From: Kocuria rosea | GTDB lineage: Bacteria; Actinomycetota; Actinomycetes; Actinomycetales; Micrococcaceae | Assembly: GCF_006094695.1 (NCBI RefSeq) | Contig: NZ_CP035103.1 | Coordinates: 2,232,001 to 2,296,000, forward strand | Length of the DNA: 64,000 bases | Direction: 5' to 3' | Shown here: in pieces, positions 38,955 to 48,374 of the stretch | Numbering within the stretch: the first letter of the stretch is position 1 | Layout: every line of letters starts with the position of its first letter | Translations under genes and position numbers: made by a program | Notes under the pieces: generated by a model | The model's database searches: none | The model's input: only the letters and a program-made list of their open reading frames with translations | Told to the model about the DNA's origin: nothing

Positions 38955-41567
38955 ATGAAACTCCTCGAAGCCCTCTCCCCCGAGCTCGGCACCCCGGGCC
39001 ACCCGTACTACCGCGGCGACTTCGCCACCAACGCCCTGTCCGGGGACGAGGTCTACGAGGGGTTCCTCGGCTGGATCGCCTCCCGGGACATGGAGCTCTA
39101 CCCCGCCCAGGACGAGGCCGTGCTCGAGTTCGCGAGCGGGTCCAACGTGATCCTCGCGACCCCGACCGGGTCCGGGAAGTCCACGGTGGCCGTCGCGGCG
39201 CACTACGCGGGTCTCGCCGCCGGGCAGCGCTCGTACTACACCGCCCCCATCAAGGCGCTCGTGTCCGAGAAGTTCTTCTCGCTCGTGGAGATCTTCGGCG
39301 CGGAGAACGTCGGCATGGTCACCGGGGACTCCGCGGTCAACGCCGCGGCCCCCATCATCTGCTGCACCGCGGAGATCCTCGCCAACGTCGCCCTGCGCGA
39401 GGGCCGGGACGCGGACGTGGGGCCCGTGGTGATGGACGAGTTCCACTTCTACTCCGACCCGCAGCGCGGCTGGGCGTGGCAGGTGCCGCTGCTGGAACTG
39501 CCCCAGGCGCAGTTCCTGGTCATGAGCGCCACGCTCGGAGACGTCTCCCGCTTCGAGGAGGGGATCACGGAGCTCACGGGCCGCCCGACCACGACGGTGT
39601 CCTCCGCGGAGCGGCCCATCCCGCTGCACCACTACTGGTCCGAGGATCCCATCCACGAGGCCCTCGAGGAGCTGCTGAGCACCAACCAGGCCCCGGTCTA
39701 CGTGGTGCACTTCTCCCAGCTGCAGGCCATGGACCAGGCCCAGAACCTGATGTCCGTCAACGTGCTGACCAAGGAGGAGAAGGAGCGCATCGGCGAGCTC
39801 ATCGCCGGGTTCCGCTTCTCGGCCGGCTTCGGCAAGACCCTCAACCGCCTGGTCCGCCACGGCATCGGGGTCCACCACGCCGGGATGCTGCCCAAGTACC
39901 GCCGGCTCGTGGAGCAGCTCGCCCAGACGGGGCTGCTCAAGGTCATCTGCGGCACCGACACCCTGGGGGTCGGCATCAACGTGCCCATCCGCACCGTGGT
40001 CATCACGGCGCTGTCCAAGTTCGACGGCGAGCGCACCCGCCGGCTCAACGCCCGCGAGTTCCACCAGATCGCCGGCCGGGCCGGGCGCGCCGGCTACGAC
40101 ACGGCGGGCACCGTGGTGGTCCAGGCGCCCGAGCACGTCATCGAGAACAACAAGGCCATGAAGAAGGCCCACGCCAAGTTCGGCGACGACCAGAAGAAGC
40201 TGCGGCAGGTGGTGCGGAAGAAGCCGCCGCAGGGCTTCGTGTCCTGGGGGAAGCCGACGTTCGAGACCCTGGTCGCCTCCGATCCGGAACCGCTGACCTC
40301 GTCCTTCACGGTGACCCACTCGATGCTGCTCAACCTCCTGCAGCGCCCCGGGGACCCGGTGCTCGCGGCGTGGCACCTGCTGACCCACAACCACGAGACG
40401 CGGCCGCGGCAGCGCGCCCTGCTGAAGCAGGCCATCGGCATCCTCAAGGAGCTGCGCGCCGCCGGCGTCGTCGAGAAGCTCCCGGAGCCCGACGAGGAGG
40501 GCCGCATCTGGCGGCTGACCGTGGAGCTGCAGGAGAACTTCGCCCTCAACCAGCCGCTGTCCCCCTTCGCCCTCGCCGCCCTCACCCTGCTGGACCGGGA
40601 GGACCCGGGCTACGCCCTGGACGTCGTCTCCGTGATCGAGGCGACCCTGGAGAAGCCCCGCCAGGTCCTGAACATGCAGGAGAAGAAGGCCCGCGGGGAG
40701 GCCGTGGCGTCGATGAAGGCCGAGGGCCTCGACTACGACGAGCGGATGAAGGAGCTCGAGGACGTCAGCTACGCCAAGCCGCTCGAGGAGCTGCTGACCC
40801 AGGCGTTCGAGACGTACCGCACCGGCGCCCCGTGGGTGGCGCAGTTCGAGCTGACGCCCAAGTGCGTGGTGCGGGACATGTACGAGCGCGCCATGACGTT
40901 CGGCGACTACGTGCAGTTCTACGGCCTGGCCCGCTCCGAGGGCATCCTGCTGCGCTACCTCTCCGACGCCTACAAGGCGCTGCGCCAGACCGTGCCCCTG
41001 GACCTGCTCCGGGAGGACCTCGAGGACCTCGTGGAGTGGCTGGGCGAGCTCATCCGGCAGACCGACAACTCGCTGCTCGACGAGTGGGAGAAGCTGGCCG
41101 CCGGGGAGGAGTCCCCCATGGGCACCTCCGCGGACTCCCTCGAGGAGCTCATCGACGAGCAGCCCCCCGTGATCACGTCCAACCCGCGGGCGTTCCGGGT
41201 CATGGTGCGCAACGCGCTGTTCCAGCGCGTCGAGCTGTTCGCGGACGAGAAGGACAAGGTCCTGGGCGCCCTCGACGGCGAGCACGGCTGGGACCGGGAC
41301 CGGTGGGCGGACGCCATGGACGCGTACTTCGGCGAGCACGAGGACATCTACACGGACCCCCAGTCGAGGGGGCCGGGGCTGATCCGGATCGACGAGCAGC
41401 CCGAGGGCCTGCCGGGGTTCTGGACCGTGGTGCAGGTCTTCGACGACCCGGACGGCCACCACGACTGGGGCATCAACGCCCGCATCGACCTGCGGGCCTC
41501 GGACGAGGACGGCTTCCCCGCGGTGGTCGTGGACAACGTGGGGCCCATCACCGAGACGGGCCGCTGA
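38955..41567 (+). CDS. Ski2-like DEAD/DEAH-box RNA helicase (DUF3516)
   Basis: A superfamily 2 helicase of 870 residues. Seen in order are motif I ATPTGSGKS (68-76), motif Ia YTAPIKALVSEKF, motif II as DEFH, motif III SAT, then HHAGMLPKYRR, motif V GTDTLGVGIN and motif VI QIAGRAGRAGYD. The C-terminal half matches the DUF3516 region of actinobacterial members. By analogy with Ski2/Mtr4 it should unwind structured RNA, perhaps with an exoribonuclease; the partner is unknown. It is monocistronic, with a strong terminator downstream. Confidence 0.92.
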   Translation: MKLLEALSPELGTPGHPYYRGDFATNALSGDEVYEGFLGWIASRDMELYPAQDEAVLEFASGSNVILATPTGSGKSTVAVAAHYAGLAAGQRSYYTAPIKALVSEKFFSLVEIFGAENVGMVTGDSAVNAAAPIICCTAEILANVALREGRDADVGPVVMDEFHFYSDPQRGWAWQVPLLELPQAQFLVMSATLGDVSRFEEGITELTGRPTTTVSSAERPIPLHHYWSEDPIHEALEELLSTNQAPVYVVHFSQLQAMDQAQNLMSVNVLTKEEKERIGELIAGFRFSAGFGKTLNRLVRHGIGVHHAGMLPKYRRLVEQLAQTGLLKVICGTDTLGVGINVPIRTVVITALSKFDGERTRRLNAREFHQIAGRAGRAGYDTAGTVVVQAPEHVIENNKAMKKAHAKFGDDQKKLRQVVRKKPPQGFVSWGKPTFETLVASDPEPLTSSFTVTHSMLLNLLQRPGDPVLAAWHLLTHNHETRPRQRALLKQAIGILKELRAAGVVEKLPEPDEEGRIWRLTVELQENFALNQPLSPFALAALTLLDREDPGYALDVVSVIEATLEKPRQVLNMQEKKARGEAVASMKAEGLDYDERMKELEDVSYAKPLEELLTQAFETYRTGAPWVAQFELTPKCVVRDMYERAMTFGDYVQFYGLARSEGILLRYLSDAYKALRQTVPLDLLREDLEDLVEWLGELIRQTDNSLLDEWEKLAAGEESPMGTSADSLEELIDEQPPVITSNPRAFRVMVRNALFQRVELFADEKDKVLGALDGEHGWDRDRWADAMDAYFGEHEDIYTDPQSRGPGLIRIDEQPEGLPGFWTVVQVFDDPDGHHDWGINARIDLRASDEDGFPAVVVDNVGPITETGR

Positions 41568-41601
41568 GCCGGGGCCGCCCGGCGGTCCCTCCCACGACGA
41601 C

Positions 41602-41644
41602 GGAGCCCCCGGTGCGCACCTGCTCGGTGCGCGCCGGGGGCTCC
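41602..41644. terminator. Bidirectional terminator between helicase and TerC
   Basis: GGAGCCCCCGGTGCGCACC and its near-exact complement (one wobble) form a 19-bp stem with a 5-base loop TGCTC. It lies between the convergent stops at 41567 and 41680. Confidence 0.9.
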
Positions 41645-41679
41645 TGCTCCCGGTGCGCGGGGCACCGGGAGGGGGTGGC

Positions 41680-43008
41680 TCAGACGGCGGAGCTGCCGCC
41701 GCCGCGGGGGGCGTCCGGGGTCGTGGTGCCGGCCGACTCCTGGGTCTCGGCCCGGGCGCCCGAGAGGGCCTCGGCCTCCGGGGCCGGCACGGCGTCCGGC
41801 TCCGGGCCCACCCCGGTGCGCTCGAACTCGCGGTGCTTGCCGCGGGCGCGGTCCAGGAGCTCGTGGAACTGCTTCTCGGACTCGAGCAGCTCCTGGCGGT
41901 GCTTGTCGGAGATCTTCGGCATCTGCCGCTGGTACTTCGCGGCCTTCTCCGCCAGCTTCTGGCGCTCCCCGGCGGGGGCGTCCTGCGGCAGGGTCACGTA
42001 CTTCTCGGCGACGGTCTGCAGGCCGTTGAGCACGCGCAGGGCCCGGCCCTTGGGGCTGTAGAGGGAGGCCAGGACGGTGATGATCAGCACCCCCACGATG
42101 ACGGTCAGCGAGAGGCTGATGCCGACCTCGACGACCTCCACGTGCTCACCGTTGTTGATGAAGCCCAGGTTGTTCTCGTGCAGGGCGTGCAGGATGAGCT
42201 TGACGCCGATGAAGCCGAGGATGATCGCCAGGCCCCAGGAGAGGTAGATGAGGCGGTCCAGGAGACCGTCGATGAGGAAGTAGAGCTGGCGCAGGCCCAT
42301 GAGGGAGAACGCCACGGCGGTGAACACCAGGTAGGTCTGCTGGGTCAGGCCGAAGATCGCGGGGATGGAGTCCAGCGCGAAGAGCACGTCGGTGCCGCCG
42401 ATGGCCACCATCACGAGCAGCATCGGCGTCATGACCTTCTTGCCGTTCTCCATGGTGAACAGCTTGTCGCCGTCGTACTCGTCGGAGGTGTGCATGAAGC
42501 GCTTGGCGGTGCGGATGATGAAGTTGTCCGCCTCGTCGTGGGCGGACTCGGACAGCTCGCCCTTGATCAGGGAGCCGGCCGTCAGCAGCAGGATGAGGCC
42601 GAACAGGTAGAAGATCCAGGCGAACTGGTTGATCAGCCCGGCGCCCACGAAGATCAGGGCGGTGCGGGCGATCAGGGCGAACGTGATGCCGAACAGCAGG
42701 ACCTTCTGCTGGTCCTCGCGCGGGACCTTGAAGGACGCGATGATGATGAGGAAGACGAAGAGGTTGTCGACCGACAGCGCCTTCTCGGTGATGTACCCGG
42801 CGTAGTACTCGCCGGCGTACCGGCCGCCCCACTGGACGAGGACGAACAGGCCGAAGAGGAGGGCGATGCCCACGTAGATCGCGGACCAGATCGCGGCTTC
42901 CTTGAGCTGCGGTTCGTGGGCCTTGCGCACGTGGAACACGTAGTCGAAGAGCAGCAGGCCGATGATGGCCGCGATGGTGACGATCCAGACGGTGAGTGAG
43001 ACTTCCAT
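41680..43008 (-). CDS. TerC-family membrane protein 1 (Mn2+ efflux type)
   Basis: An integral membrane protein of the TerC/Alx family, members of which export manganese or supply it to secreted enzymes. It has 442 residues with seven to nine helices. The metal-site motifs are LSVDNLFVF and FALDSIPAIFG, with their conserved acidic residues. The C-terminal ~120 residues form a long charged helical cytoplasmic tail. The ATG at 43008 lies 30 bases downstream of a manganese riboswitch. A paralogue with the same control lies immediately upstream. Confidence 0.93.
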   Translation of the reverse strand: MEVSLTVWIVTIAAIIGLLLFDYVFHVRKAHEPQLKEAAIWSAIYVGIALLFGLFVLVQWGGRYAGEYYAGYITEKALSVDNLFVFLIIIASFKVPREDQQKVLLFGITFALIARTALIFVGAGLINQFAWIFYLFGLILLLTAGSLIKGELSESAHDEADNFIIRTAKRFMHTSDEYDGDKLFTMENGKKVMTPMLLVMVAIGGTDVLFALDSIPAIFGLTQQTYLVFTAVAFSLMGLRQLYFLIDGLLDRLIYLSWGLAIILGFIGVKLILHALHENNLGFINNGEHVEVVEVGISLSLTVIVGVLIITVLASLYSPKGRALRVLNGLQTVAEKYVTLPQDAPAGERQKLAEKAAKYQRQMPKISDKHRQELLESEKQFHELLDRARGKHREFERTGVGPEPDAVPAPEAEALSGARAETQESAGTTTPDAPRGGGSSAV

Positions 43009-43037
43009 GGTTCTGCTTTCGGGGTCGAGTACGGGAC

Positions 43038-43166
43038 AGCCGTAAGTCTCTCCGTCGTTCCCGCCGGACCGTTCCGGTCCAGTGCTGGGCTCGACCGCTG
43101 CGTCCGGCCGGGTTGTGGCACCCGACGTGCTGACGTCCACAGCGCTGAGGGATACTCCCCTAGGCT
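43038..43166 (-). promoter_or_regulatory. yybP-ykoY manganese riboswitch upstream of TerC 1
   Basis: The conserved blocks of this class are present in order on the minus strand: GGGGAGTA (43153-43160), CGTCAGCAC (43127-43135) and GAGAGACTT (43044-43052). The ends can pair as AGCC with GGCT (P1). A TATAGACT box at 43173-43180 sets the transcript start near the 5' end. Mn2+ binding to such RNAs turns on exporter genes. The aptamer ends 30 bases before the ATG, so control may act on translation. Confidence 0.88.
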
Positions 43167-43203
43167 CGGCCCAGTCTATACGGACGTCCCGGCCGGCACG
43201 GCC

Positions 43204-43239
43204 AGGGGCCCGGTCCGCCGTGCGGCGGACCGGGCCCCT
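43204..43239 (-). terminator. Terminator after TerC 2
   Basis: AGGGGCCCGGTCCGCCG and its perfect complement form a 17-bp stem around TG. It is 50 bases past the TerC 2 stop and upstream of the TerC 1 promoter, so the two genes are separate transcription units. Confidence 0.85.
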
Positions 43240-43290
43240 CCCCGCACGGGCCGTCGAGGACGGTCCCGGGCGTTCAGCCTGCGGTGGTGC

Positions 43291-44508
43291 TCAGTGCCGG
43301 GCCTCCCGGTGCTCCGCGTGCTCCAGGTGCCGGCTCTCGCTGTGGTGCTCCTCCGCGGTCTTGCCCGTGTGCTCGTGGAGGTCGGGCAGCTCCACGGCGG
43401 AGCGTTCCGAGGCGCCGCGGGCCGCACGGTGCTTCTGCACGAGCTCGGCCTGCACGATGCGGATCTCCTGGGTGGGGGTGCCCTCCGGGATGCCCCGGTA
43501 GACCTCGATGGCCCGGTGCAGCTCGGCGACGGCGTGGGCGGACCGGCCCTTCGGGCTGACCATCGAGGCGACCGTGGCGACCACGATGATGGCCACGATC
43601 ACGCCGAGGGACACGAAGGTGGGGATCTCGGGGGCCCACCCGATGTGCTCGCCGCCGTTGATGAAGGGCACCTCGTTCTCGTGCATGGCGTGCAGGATGA
43701 GCTTGACGCCGATGAACGCCAGGATCAGCGACAGTCCGTGCTTGAGGTAGATGAGCCGCTCCATGAGCCCGCCGAGCAGGAAGTAGAGCTGGCGCAGGCC
43801 CATGAGGGCGAAGATGTTGGCCGTGAAGACGATGAACGGGCTCTGGGTCAGCCCGAAGATCGCCGGGATGGAGTCGAAGGCGAACATCAGGTCGGTCACG
43901 CCGATGGTCACGAAGACGACGAGCATCGGGGTGAAGAGCTTCTTGCCGTCCACGGTGGTGCGCAGCTTGTTGCCGTCGTACCGGTCCGTCATGGGGACCA
44001 CGGTGCGCAGCCTGCGGATGAGGCCGTTCTCCTCCGACTCGTCCTCGCCGTCGTCCTTGGCCTGGTGGTACGCCGTCCAGAGAAGGAAGACGCCGAAGAG
44101 GTAGAAGACCCAGGAGAAGTTTGCGATGATCGTGGCGCCCAGCAGGATGAAGATCCCGCGCAGGACCAGCGCGATGATGATGCCCACCATCAGCACCTCC
44201 TGCTGGTACTTCCGCGGCACCGCGAAGCGGGTCATGATCACGATGAACACGAACAGGTTGTCGATGCTGAGGCTGTACTCCGTGATCCAGCCCGCCACGA
44301 ACTGTGTGCCCTGCTCGGCGCCCGCGAAGGCGAACATCAGGGCGCCGAAGACCAGGGCGAGGGCCACGTAGACGCCCACCCAGATGCCGGCCTCCTTCAT
44401 GGAGGGCTCGTGGGGGCGCTTGGCGACCATGATCAGGTCGAAGAGAAGGATGCAGCCGAGAACGACGAAGGAGCCGATCTCGAACCACGCGGGTAGCTGT
44501 GTGTGCAC
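43291..44508 (-). CDS. TerC-family membrane protein 2 (Mn2+ efflux type)
   Basis: A 405-residue paralogue of the neighbouring TerC protein, with LSIDNLFVF and FAFDSIPAIFG metal motifs and the same helix pattern. Its charged C-terminal tail is shorter and His-rich (HLEHAEHREARH). The GTG at 44508 follows GAAAGAA. An 82-base spacer separates it from its own manganese riboswitch. Similarity is spread over the whole membrane part, which points to tandem duplication of a riboswitch-gene unit. Confidence 0.93.
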   Translation of the reverse strand: MHTQLPAWFEIGSFVVLGCILLFDLIMVAKRPHEPSMKEAGIWVGVYVALALVFGALMFAFAGAEQGTQFVAGWITEYSLSIDNLFVFIVIMTRFAVPRKYQQEVLMVGIIIALVLRGIFILLGATIIANFSWVFYLFGVFLLWTAYHQAKDDGEDESEENGLIRRLRTVVPMTDRYDGNKLRTTVDGKKLFTPMLVVFVTIGVTDLMFAFDSIPAIFGLTQSPFIVFTANIFALMGLRQLYFLLGGLMERLIYLKHGLSLILAFIGVKLILHAMHENEVPFINGGEHIGWAPEIPTFVSLGVIVAIIVVATVASMVSPKGRSAHAVAELHRAIEVYRGIPEGTPTQEIRIVQAELVQKHRAARGASERSAVELPDLHEHTGKTAEEHHSESRHLEHAEHREARH

Positions 44509-44590
44509 GCGAGTTCTTTCGCTTGGAGATGGGTGAGCCCGCGGGTCGGCGTCGTCCGGGGAACGGGGCGGACCGGGGCATCACGATGAG

Positions 44591-44718
44591 CCGCAAGTCT
44601 CTCCACCGCCCCCGGCGGGCTGGAGGCCCGGGTGCCGAGGTGCGGTCGCTGCGACCGGCCCGGCTCCGTTGCCCGGCGTGCTGACGACCGCAGCGCTGAG
44701 GGATACTCCCCTACGCGG
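44591..44718 (-). promoter_or_regulatory. yybP-ykoY manganese riboswitch upstream of TerC 2
   Basis: Same three conserved blocks as the first copy: GGGGAGTA (44704-44711), CGTCAGCAC (44678-44686) and GAGAGACTT (44595-44603). Here the terminal pair is CCGC with GCGG, different bases but still paired, which supports the fold. The variable arm between the blocks is unlike that of copy 1. TAGAGT (44724-44729) is the -10 and places the transcript start at the 5' end of the aptamer. Confidence 0.88.
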
Positions 44719-44793
44719 AGAGCACTCTACCCGAACCTGGGAGAACGCCGGGAACGGACGCGGCCCCGGGTCCCGGTCCCGGCCGGAGCGGGC

Positions 44794-46914
44794 TCAGGCG
44801 TGCCCTGCCTGCTGCATCTGCCGCAGCTCCTTCTTGAGGTCCGCGAGCTCGTCGCGGATCCGCCCGGCGAGCTCGAACTGCAGCTCGGCGGCCGCGGCCT
44901 GCATCTGCTCCGTCATCTGCGCGATGAGGTCCGTGAGGTCCTCCGCCGGCGCGGCCGCGAACCCGTCCCGGCGCAGCTTGTCCTCCGCGGCCGTCACGGC
45001 GTCCCGCCCGCCCTTCGCCCCGGTCGGCGCGGTCTTCTTCCCGGCGGCGGCACGGCGGGCGAGCAGCTCCCGGGTGTCCTCCTCCTCGCGCTGGAGCTGG
45101 TCGGTGATGTCCGCGATCTTCTTCCGCAGCGGCTGGGGGTCGATCCCGTGCTCCGTGTTGTAGGCGACCTGGATCTCCCGGCGCCGGTTCGTCTCCTCGA
45201 TGGCCGTGGCCATGGAGTCGGTGATCCGGTCCGCGTACATGTGCACCTGGCCGGAGACGTTGCGGGCGGCACGGCCGATCGTCTGGATGAGGGACGTCGT
45301 GGAGCGCAGGAAGCCCTCCTTGTCGGCGTCGAGGATCGCCACCAGGGAAACCTCGGGCAGGTCCAGGCCCTCGCGCAGCAGGTTGATGCCCACGAGGACG
45401 TCGAACGTGCCCATCCGCAGCTCGCGCAGCAGCTCCACGCGGCGGAGGGTGTCCACGTCCGAGTGCAGGTACTGGACCCTGACCCCGTGCTCCATGAGGT
45501 ACTCGGTGAGGTCCTCGGCCATGCGCTTGGTGAGGGTCGTGACGAGCACGCGCTCGTCCCGCTCGACCCGCACGTTGATCTCGTCGAGGAGGTCGTCGAT
45601 CTGCCCCTTGGTCGGCTTGACGACCACCTCGGGGTCGATCAGCCCGGTGGGCCGGATGATCTGCTCCACGTAGCCGTCCGCCTGGGACAGCTCGTACTTG
45701 CCCGGCGTGGCCGAGAGGTAGACGGTCTGGCCGATGCGCCCCAGGAACTCGTCCCACTTCAGCGGGCGGTTGTCCATCGCCGAGGGCAGCCGGAAGCCGT
45801 GCTCCACGAGGGTGCGCTTGCGGGACATGTCCCCCTCGTACATGCCGCCGATCTGCGGGATCGTCACGTGGGACTCGTCGACCACCAGCAGGAAGTCGTC
45901 CGGGAAGTAGTCGATGAGGCAGTGCGGGGCGGAGCCGCGGGGGCGGCCGTCGATGTGCAACGAGTAGTTCTCGATGCCGTTGCAGTAGCCCATCTGCTCC
46001 ATCATCTCGAGGTCGTACGTGGTGCGCATCCGCAGCCGCTGGGCCTCGACGAGCTTGTTCTGGGACTCCAGCTCCTTCAGCCGCGCGGCGAGCTCGTCCT
46101 CGATGGACTTCACGGCCGTGGCCATCCGGTCCGCGCCGGCCACGTAGTGGGAGGCGGGGAAGACGTACATCTCCGTCTCCTCCCGGATGATCTCCCCGGT
46201 GAGCGGGTGCAGGGTGTAGATCGACTCGATCTCGTCGCCGAAGAACTCCACCCGGACCGCGTGCTCCTCGTACATCGGGATGATCTCCACGGTGTCCCCG
46301 CGCACGCGGAACGTGCCGCGGTGGAAGTCGACGTCGTTGCGCGCGTACTGCATGTTCACGAACCGGCGCAGCAGCTCGTCGCGGTCCATCTCCTCCCCCC
46401 GGCGCAGCGTGACCATCTGCGCCACGTACTCCTCGGGGGTGCCCAGACCGTAGATGCAGGACACGGTGGCGACCACGACGACGTCCCGGCGGGTCAGCAG
46501 CGCGTTGGTCGCGGAGTGCCGCAGCCGCTCGACCTCCTCGTTGATGGAGGAGTCCTTCTCGATGAAGGTGTCCGTCTGCGGCACGTAGGCCTCGGGCTGG
46601 TAGTAGTCGTAGTAGGACACGAAGTACTCGACGGCGTTGTTGGGCAGCAGCTCCCGCAGCTCGTTGGCGAGCTGCGCGGCGAGCGTCTTGTTCTGCACCA
46701 TGACGAGGGTGGGCCGCTGGACGCGCTCGATGAGCCACGCGGCGGTCGCGGACTTGCCGGTGCCGGTGGCGCCGAGCAGCACGACGTCCTTCTCCCCCGC
46801 CTCGATCCTCGCGGCGAGCTCCTCGATGGCCCGGGGCTGGTCGCCGGCGGGCACGTAGTCGGAGATGACCTCGAAGGGGGCGACGACACGGTTGATCTTC
46901 TGGGCGAGGCTCAT
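44794..46914 (-). CDS. uvrB: Excinuclease ABC subunit B
   Basis: Helicase-like damage-verifying subunit of nucleotide excision repair. It has 706 residues. Walker A is GATGTGKS (48-55), the beta-hairpin region is [12 protein letters not shown], the later motifs [21 protein letters not shown] and QTIGRAARN are in place, and the C-terminal UVR motif ([20 protein letters not shown]) binds UvrC. It is not next to uvrA-uvrC, which lie ~20 kb away on the same strand. The ATG at 46914 has no ribosome site; TAGCCT ends six bases before it. Confidence 0.97.
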   Translation of the reverse strand: MSLAQKINRVVAPFEVISDYVPAGDQPRAIEELAARIEAGEKDVVLLGATGTGKSATAAWLIERVQRPTLVMVQNKTLAAQLANELRELLPNNAVEYFVSYYDYYQPEAYVPQTDTFIEKDSSINEEVERLRHSATNALLTRRDVVVVATVSCIYGLGTPEEYVAQMVTLRRGEEMDRDELLRRFVNMQYARNDVDFHRGTFRVRGDTVEIIPMYEEHAVRVEFFGDEIESIYTLHPLTGEIIREETEMYVFPASHYVAGADRMATAVKSIEDELAARLKELESQNKLVEAQRLRMRTTYDLEMMEQMGYCNGIENYSLHIDGRPRGSAPHCLIDYFPDDFLLVVDESHVTIPQIGGMYEGDMSRKRTLVEHGFRLPSAMDNRPLKWDEFLGRIGQTVYLSATPGKYELSQADGYVEQIIRPTGLIDPEVVVKPTKGQIDDLLDEINVRVERDERVLVTTLTKRMAEDLTEYLMEHGVRVQYLHSDVDTLRRVELLRELRMGTFDVLVGINLLREGLDLPEVSLVAILDADKEGFLRSTTSLIQTIGRAARNVSGQVHMYADRITDSMATAIEETNRRREIQVAYNTEHGIDPQPLRKKIADITDQLQREEEDTRELLARRAAAGKKTAPTGAKGGRDAVTAAEDKLRRDGFAAAPAEDLTDLIAQMTEQMQAAAAELQFELAGRIRDELADLKKELRQMQQAGHA

Positions 46915-46920
46915 GGCACC

Positions 46921-46926
46921 AGGCTA
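46921..46926 (-). promoter_or_regulatory. -10 box TAGCCT of uvrB, leaderless layout
   Basis: TAGCCT-GGTGCC-ATG has exactly the spacing found at the DapA-like gene. No Shine-Dalgarno sequence lies upstream of the ATG. No SOS (LexA) palindrome was recognised nearby. Confidence 0.5.
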
Positions 46927-47104
46927 CGCGCCGCCCCGGACACGGAGGCCGGGTTCCTCCGGAGGCGATCGGCCCCGCGGCCGCCGGGGCCGCACGCCGG
47001 AAATACGCCGCGGGCGCCGCCCGTTGCACAGGACACACCGCCGCGCCGGGCGGGTGCCGGCGGGCCCCGCCGGCAGCGGCCGGGCCACCACCGGGAGGAA
47101 CACC

Positions 47105-47959
47105 GTGTCCATCGTCATCACCGGCGCGACCGGCCGGCTGGGCCGTCACGTCATCAGCTCCCTGCTGCGCCTGGACGTGCAGCTGCCGGACCTCGTGGCC
47201 GCCGGCCGCGACGAGGAGAAGCTCGGCGCCCTCCGGGAGCTGGGCCTGGCCACCGTCCGGGCCGACTACACCGAGCCCGCGACCCTCGACGAGGCGTTCG
47301 CGGGGGCGGACACGGTCCTGCTCATCTCCAGCAGCGAGGTGGGGATCCGCGTTCCCCAGCACCGGAACGCGGTCGACGCCGCCGTCCGGGCCGGGGTCTC
47401 CCGCCTCGTCTACACCAGCGCCCTCGGCGCCGACCGCGGGAAGCTGCTGCTCGCCGACGAGCACCTGGCCACGGAGGAGGCGATCGCCGCGTCCGGGCTC
47501 CCGTTCACGATCCTGCGCAACGGCTGGTACACCGAGAACTTCGAGCCGGCCCTGCGGCACGCGGAGACCACCGGCGTGGTCCTGGCCAGTGCCGGGGACG
47601 GCCGGGTGGCCAGCGCCACCCGCGAGGACTACGCGGAGGCGATCGCCTCGGTCCTCGCCCAGGACGGCCACGCGGGGCAGACCTACGAGCTCTCGGGGGA
47701 CGTGGCGTGGAGCTTCGACGAGCTGGCCGCCGCGCTGACCGAGGTCCTGGACCGGGAGGTGACCTACCGGCGGCTCACGCCCGAGCAGCACCTGGCGGAG
47801 CTGGAGCGGACCGGCGTGGACGAGAGCACCGCGCGGTTCCTGGTCGCACTGGACGCCAACATCGAGGACGGCGCCCTGGACCTCGTCACCGGGGACCTGT
47901 CGCGGCTGCTCGGCCGGCGCACCACGGCACTGGTGGACGCGCTGCGCGCGATGCGCTGA
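47105..47959 (+). CDS. NmrA-like NAD(P)-binding protein (atypical SDR)
   Basis: A 284-residue atypical short-chain dehydrogenase. The dinucleotide loop GATGRLG is at residues 7-13. The later segments VYTSALGADRGKLLLADEH and TILRNGWYTEN match the NmrA / QOR2-type quinone reductases and redox sensors. It may reduce quinones or sense NADPH; the role is not readable. The GTG at 47105 follows GGGAGGAA. It is divergent from uvrB. Confidence 0.87.
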   Translation: MSIVITGATGRLGRHVISSLLRLDVQLPDLVAAGRDEEKLGALRELGLATVRADYTEPATLDEAFAGADTVLLISSSEVGIRVPQHRNAVDAAVRAGVSRLVYTSALGADRGKLLLADEHLATEEAIAASGLPFTILRNGWYTENFEPALRHAETTGVVLASAGDGRVASATREDYAEAIASVLAQDGHAGQTYELSGDVAWSFDELAAALTEVLDREVTYRRLTPEQHLAELERTGVDESTARFLVALDANIEDGALDLVTGDLSRLLGRRTTALVDALRAMR

Positions 47960-47983
47960 CGCGCCGTGCCGCGGGCGGGGCCG

Positions 47984-48256
47984 TCAGTTGCGGGACGTCC
48001 CGGCCCGGGGGCCGCCGCGGGAGTCGTCGCGGTGGTAGAGGTACTCGTTGCCGTGCTCGTCCCGCTCGATCACGAAGTGCTTCTGGCACTCCTCGTACCA
48101 GGCGTGGGCCCGTTCGCTCTCCCCGGCGCCGTGGGTCTCCGGCGCCACGCGATCGGCCGCACCGTAGATCTTGAGCGCGATCTGGTTCAACCGGTCCAGG
48201 AGGCGGTAGCCCGACGACGGCGCGTCCTCGTTGACGGTGTGCTGCTCTTCAGACAT
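47984..48256 (-). CDS. Small soluble protein of unknown function
   Basis: A 90-residue hydrophilic protein, not recognised. The middle part (residues ~18-72) looks folded, with YRLLDRLNQIALKIYGAADR and AHAWYEECQKHFVIERDEHG, while both ends are polar and probably flexible. The start is ATG 48256 with GGGGG upstream. TAGAAT at 48292-48297 (with TTCGCG 17 bases before it) is a good promoter. It stands alone between convergent and same-strand neighbours. Confidence 0.65.
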   Translation of the reverse strand: MSEEQHTVNEDAPSSGYRLLDRLNQIALKIYGAADRVAPETHGAGESERAHAWYEECQKHFVIERDEHGNEYLYHRDDSRGGPRAGTSRN

Positions 48257-48291
48257 GGCGTCCCCCAGGTGACCGCGGTGCGGATGGGACC

Positions 48292-48320
48292 ATTCTATTC
48301 CTCGTGCCGCGCCCCGCGAA
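48292..48320 (-). promoter_or_regulatory. Promoter of the 90-residue protein
   Basis: TTCGCG (48315-48320), 17 bases, TAGAAT (48292-48297). It predicts a ~29-base leader before the ATG at 48256. Confidence 0.5.
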
Positions 48321-48374
48321 GGCCGGTCGGCCGGCAGCCCCGGGCACCCCGGACGGCGTGCCGGGAGGGCGCGG

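Noticed and set aside
43009..43140. In-frame N-terminal extension of TerC 1
   Set aside because: It runs through the manganese riboswitch. The ATG at 43008 starts at the first membrane helix and is the sensible start.
22730..46914. SOS (LexA) boxes before uvrA or uvrB
   Set aside because: No TCGAAC-N4-GTTCGA-like palindrome was found in either upstream region by eye.
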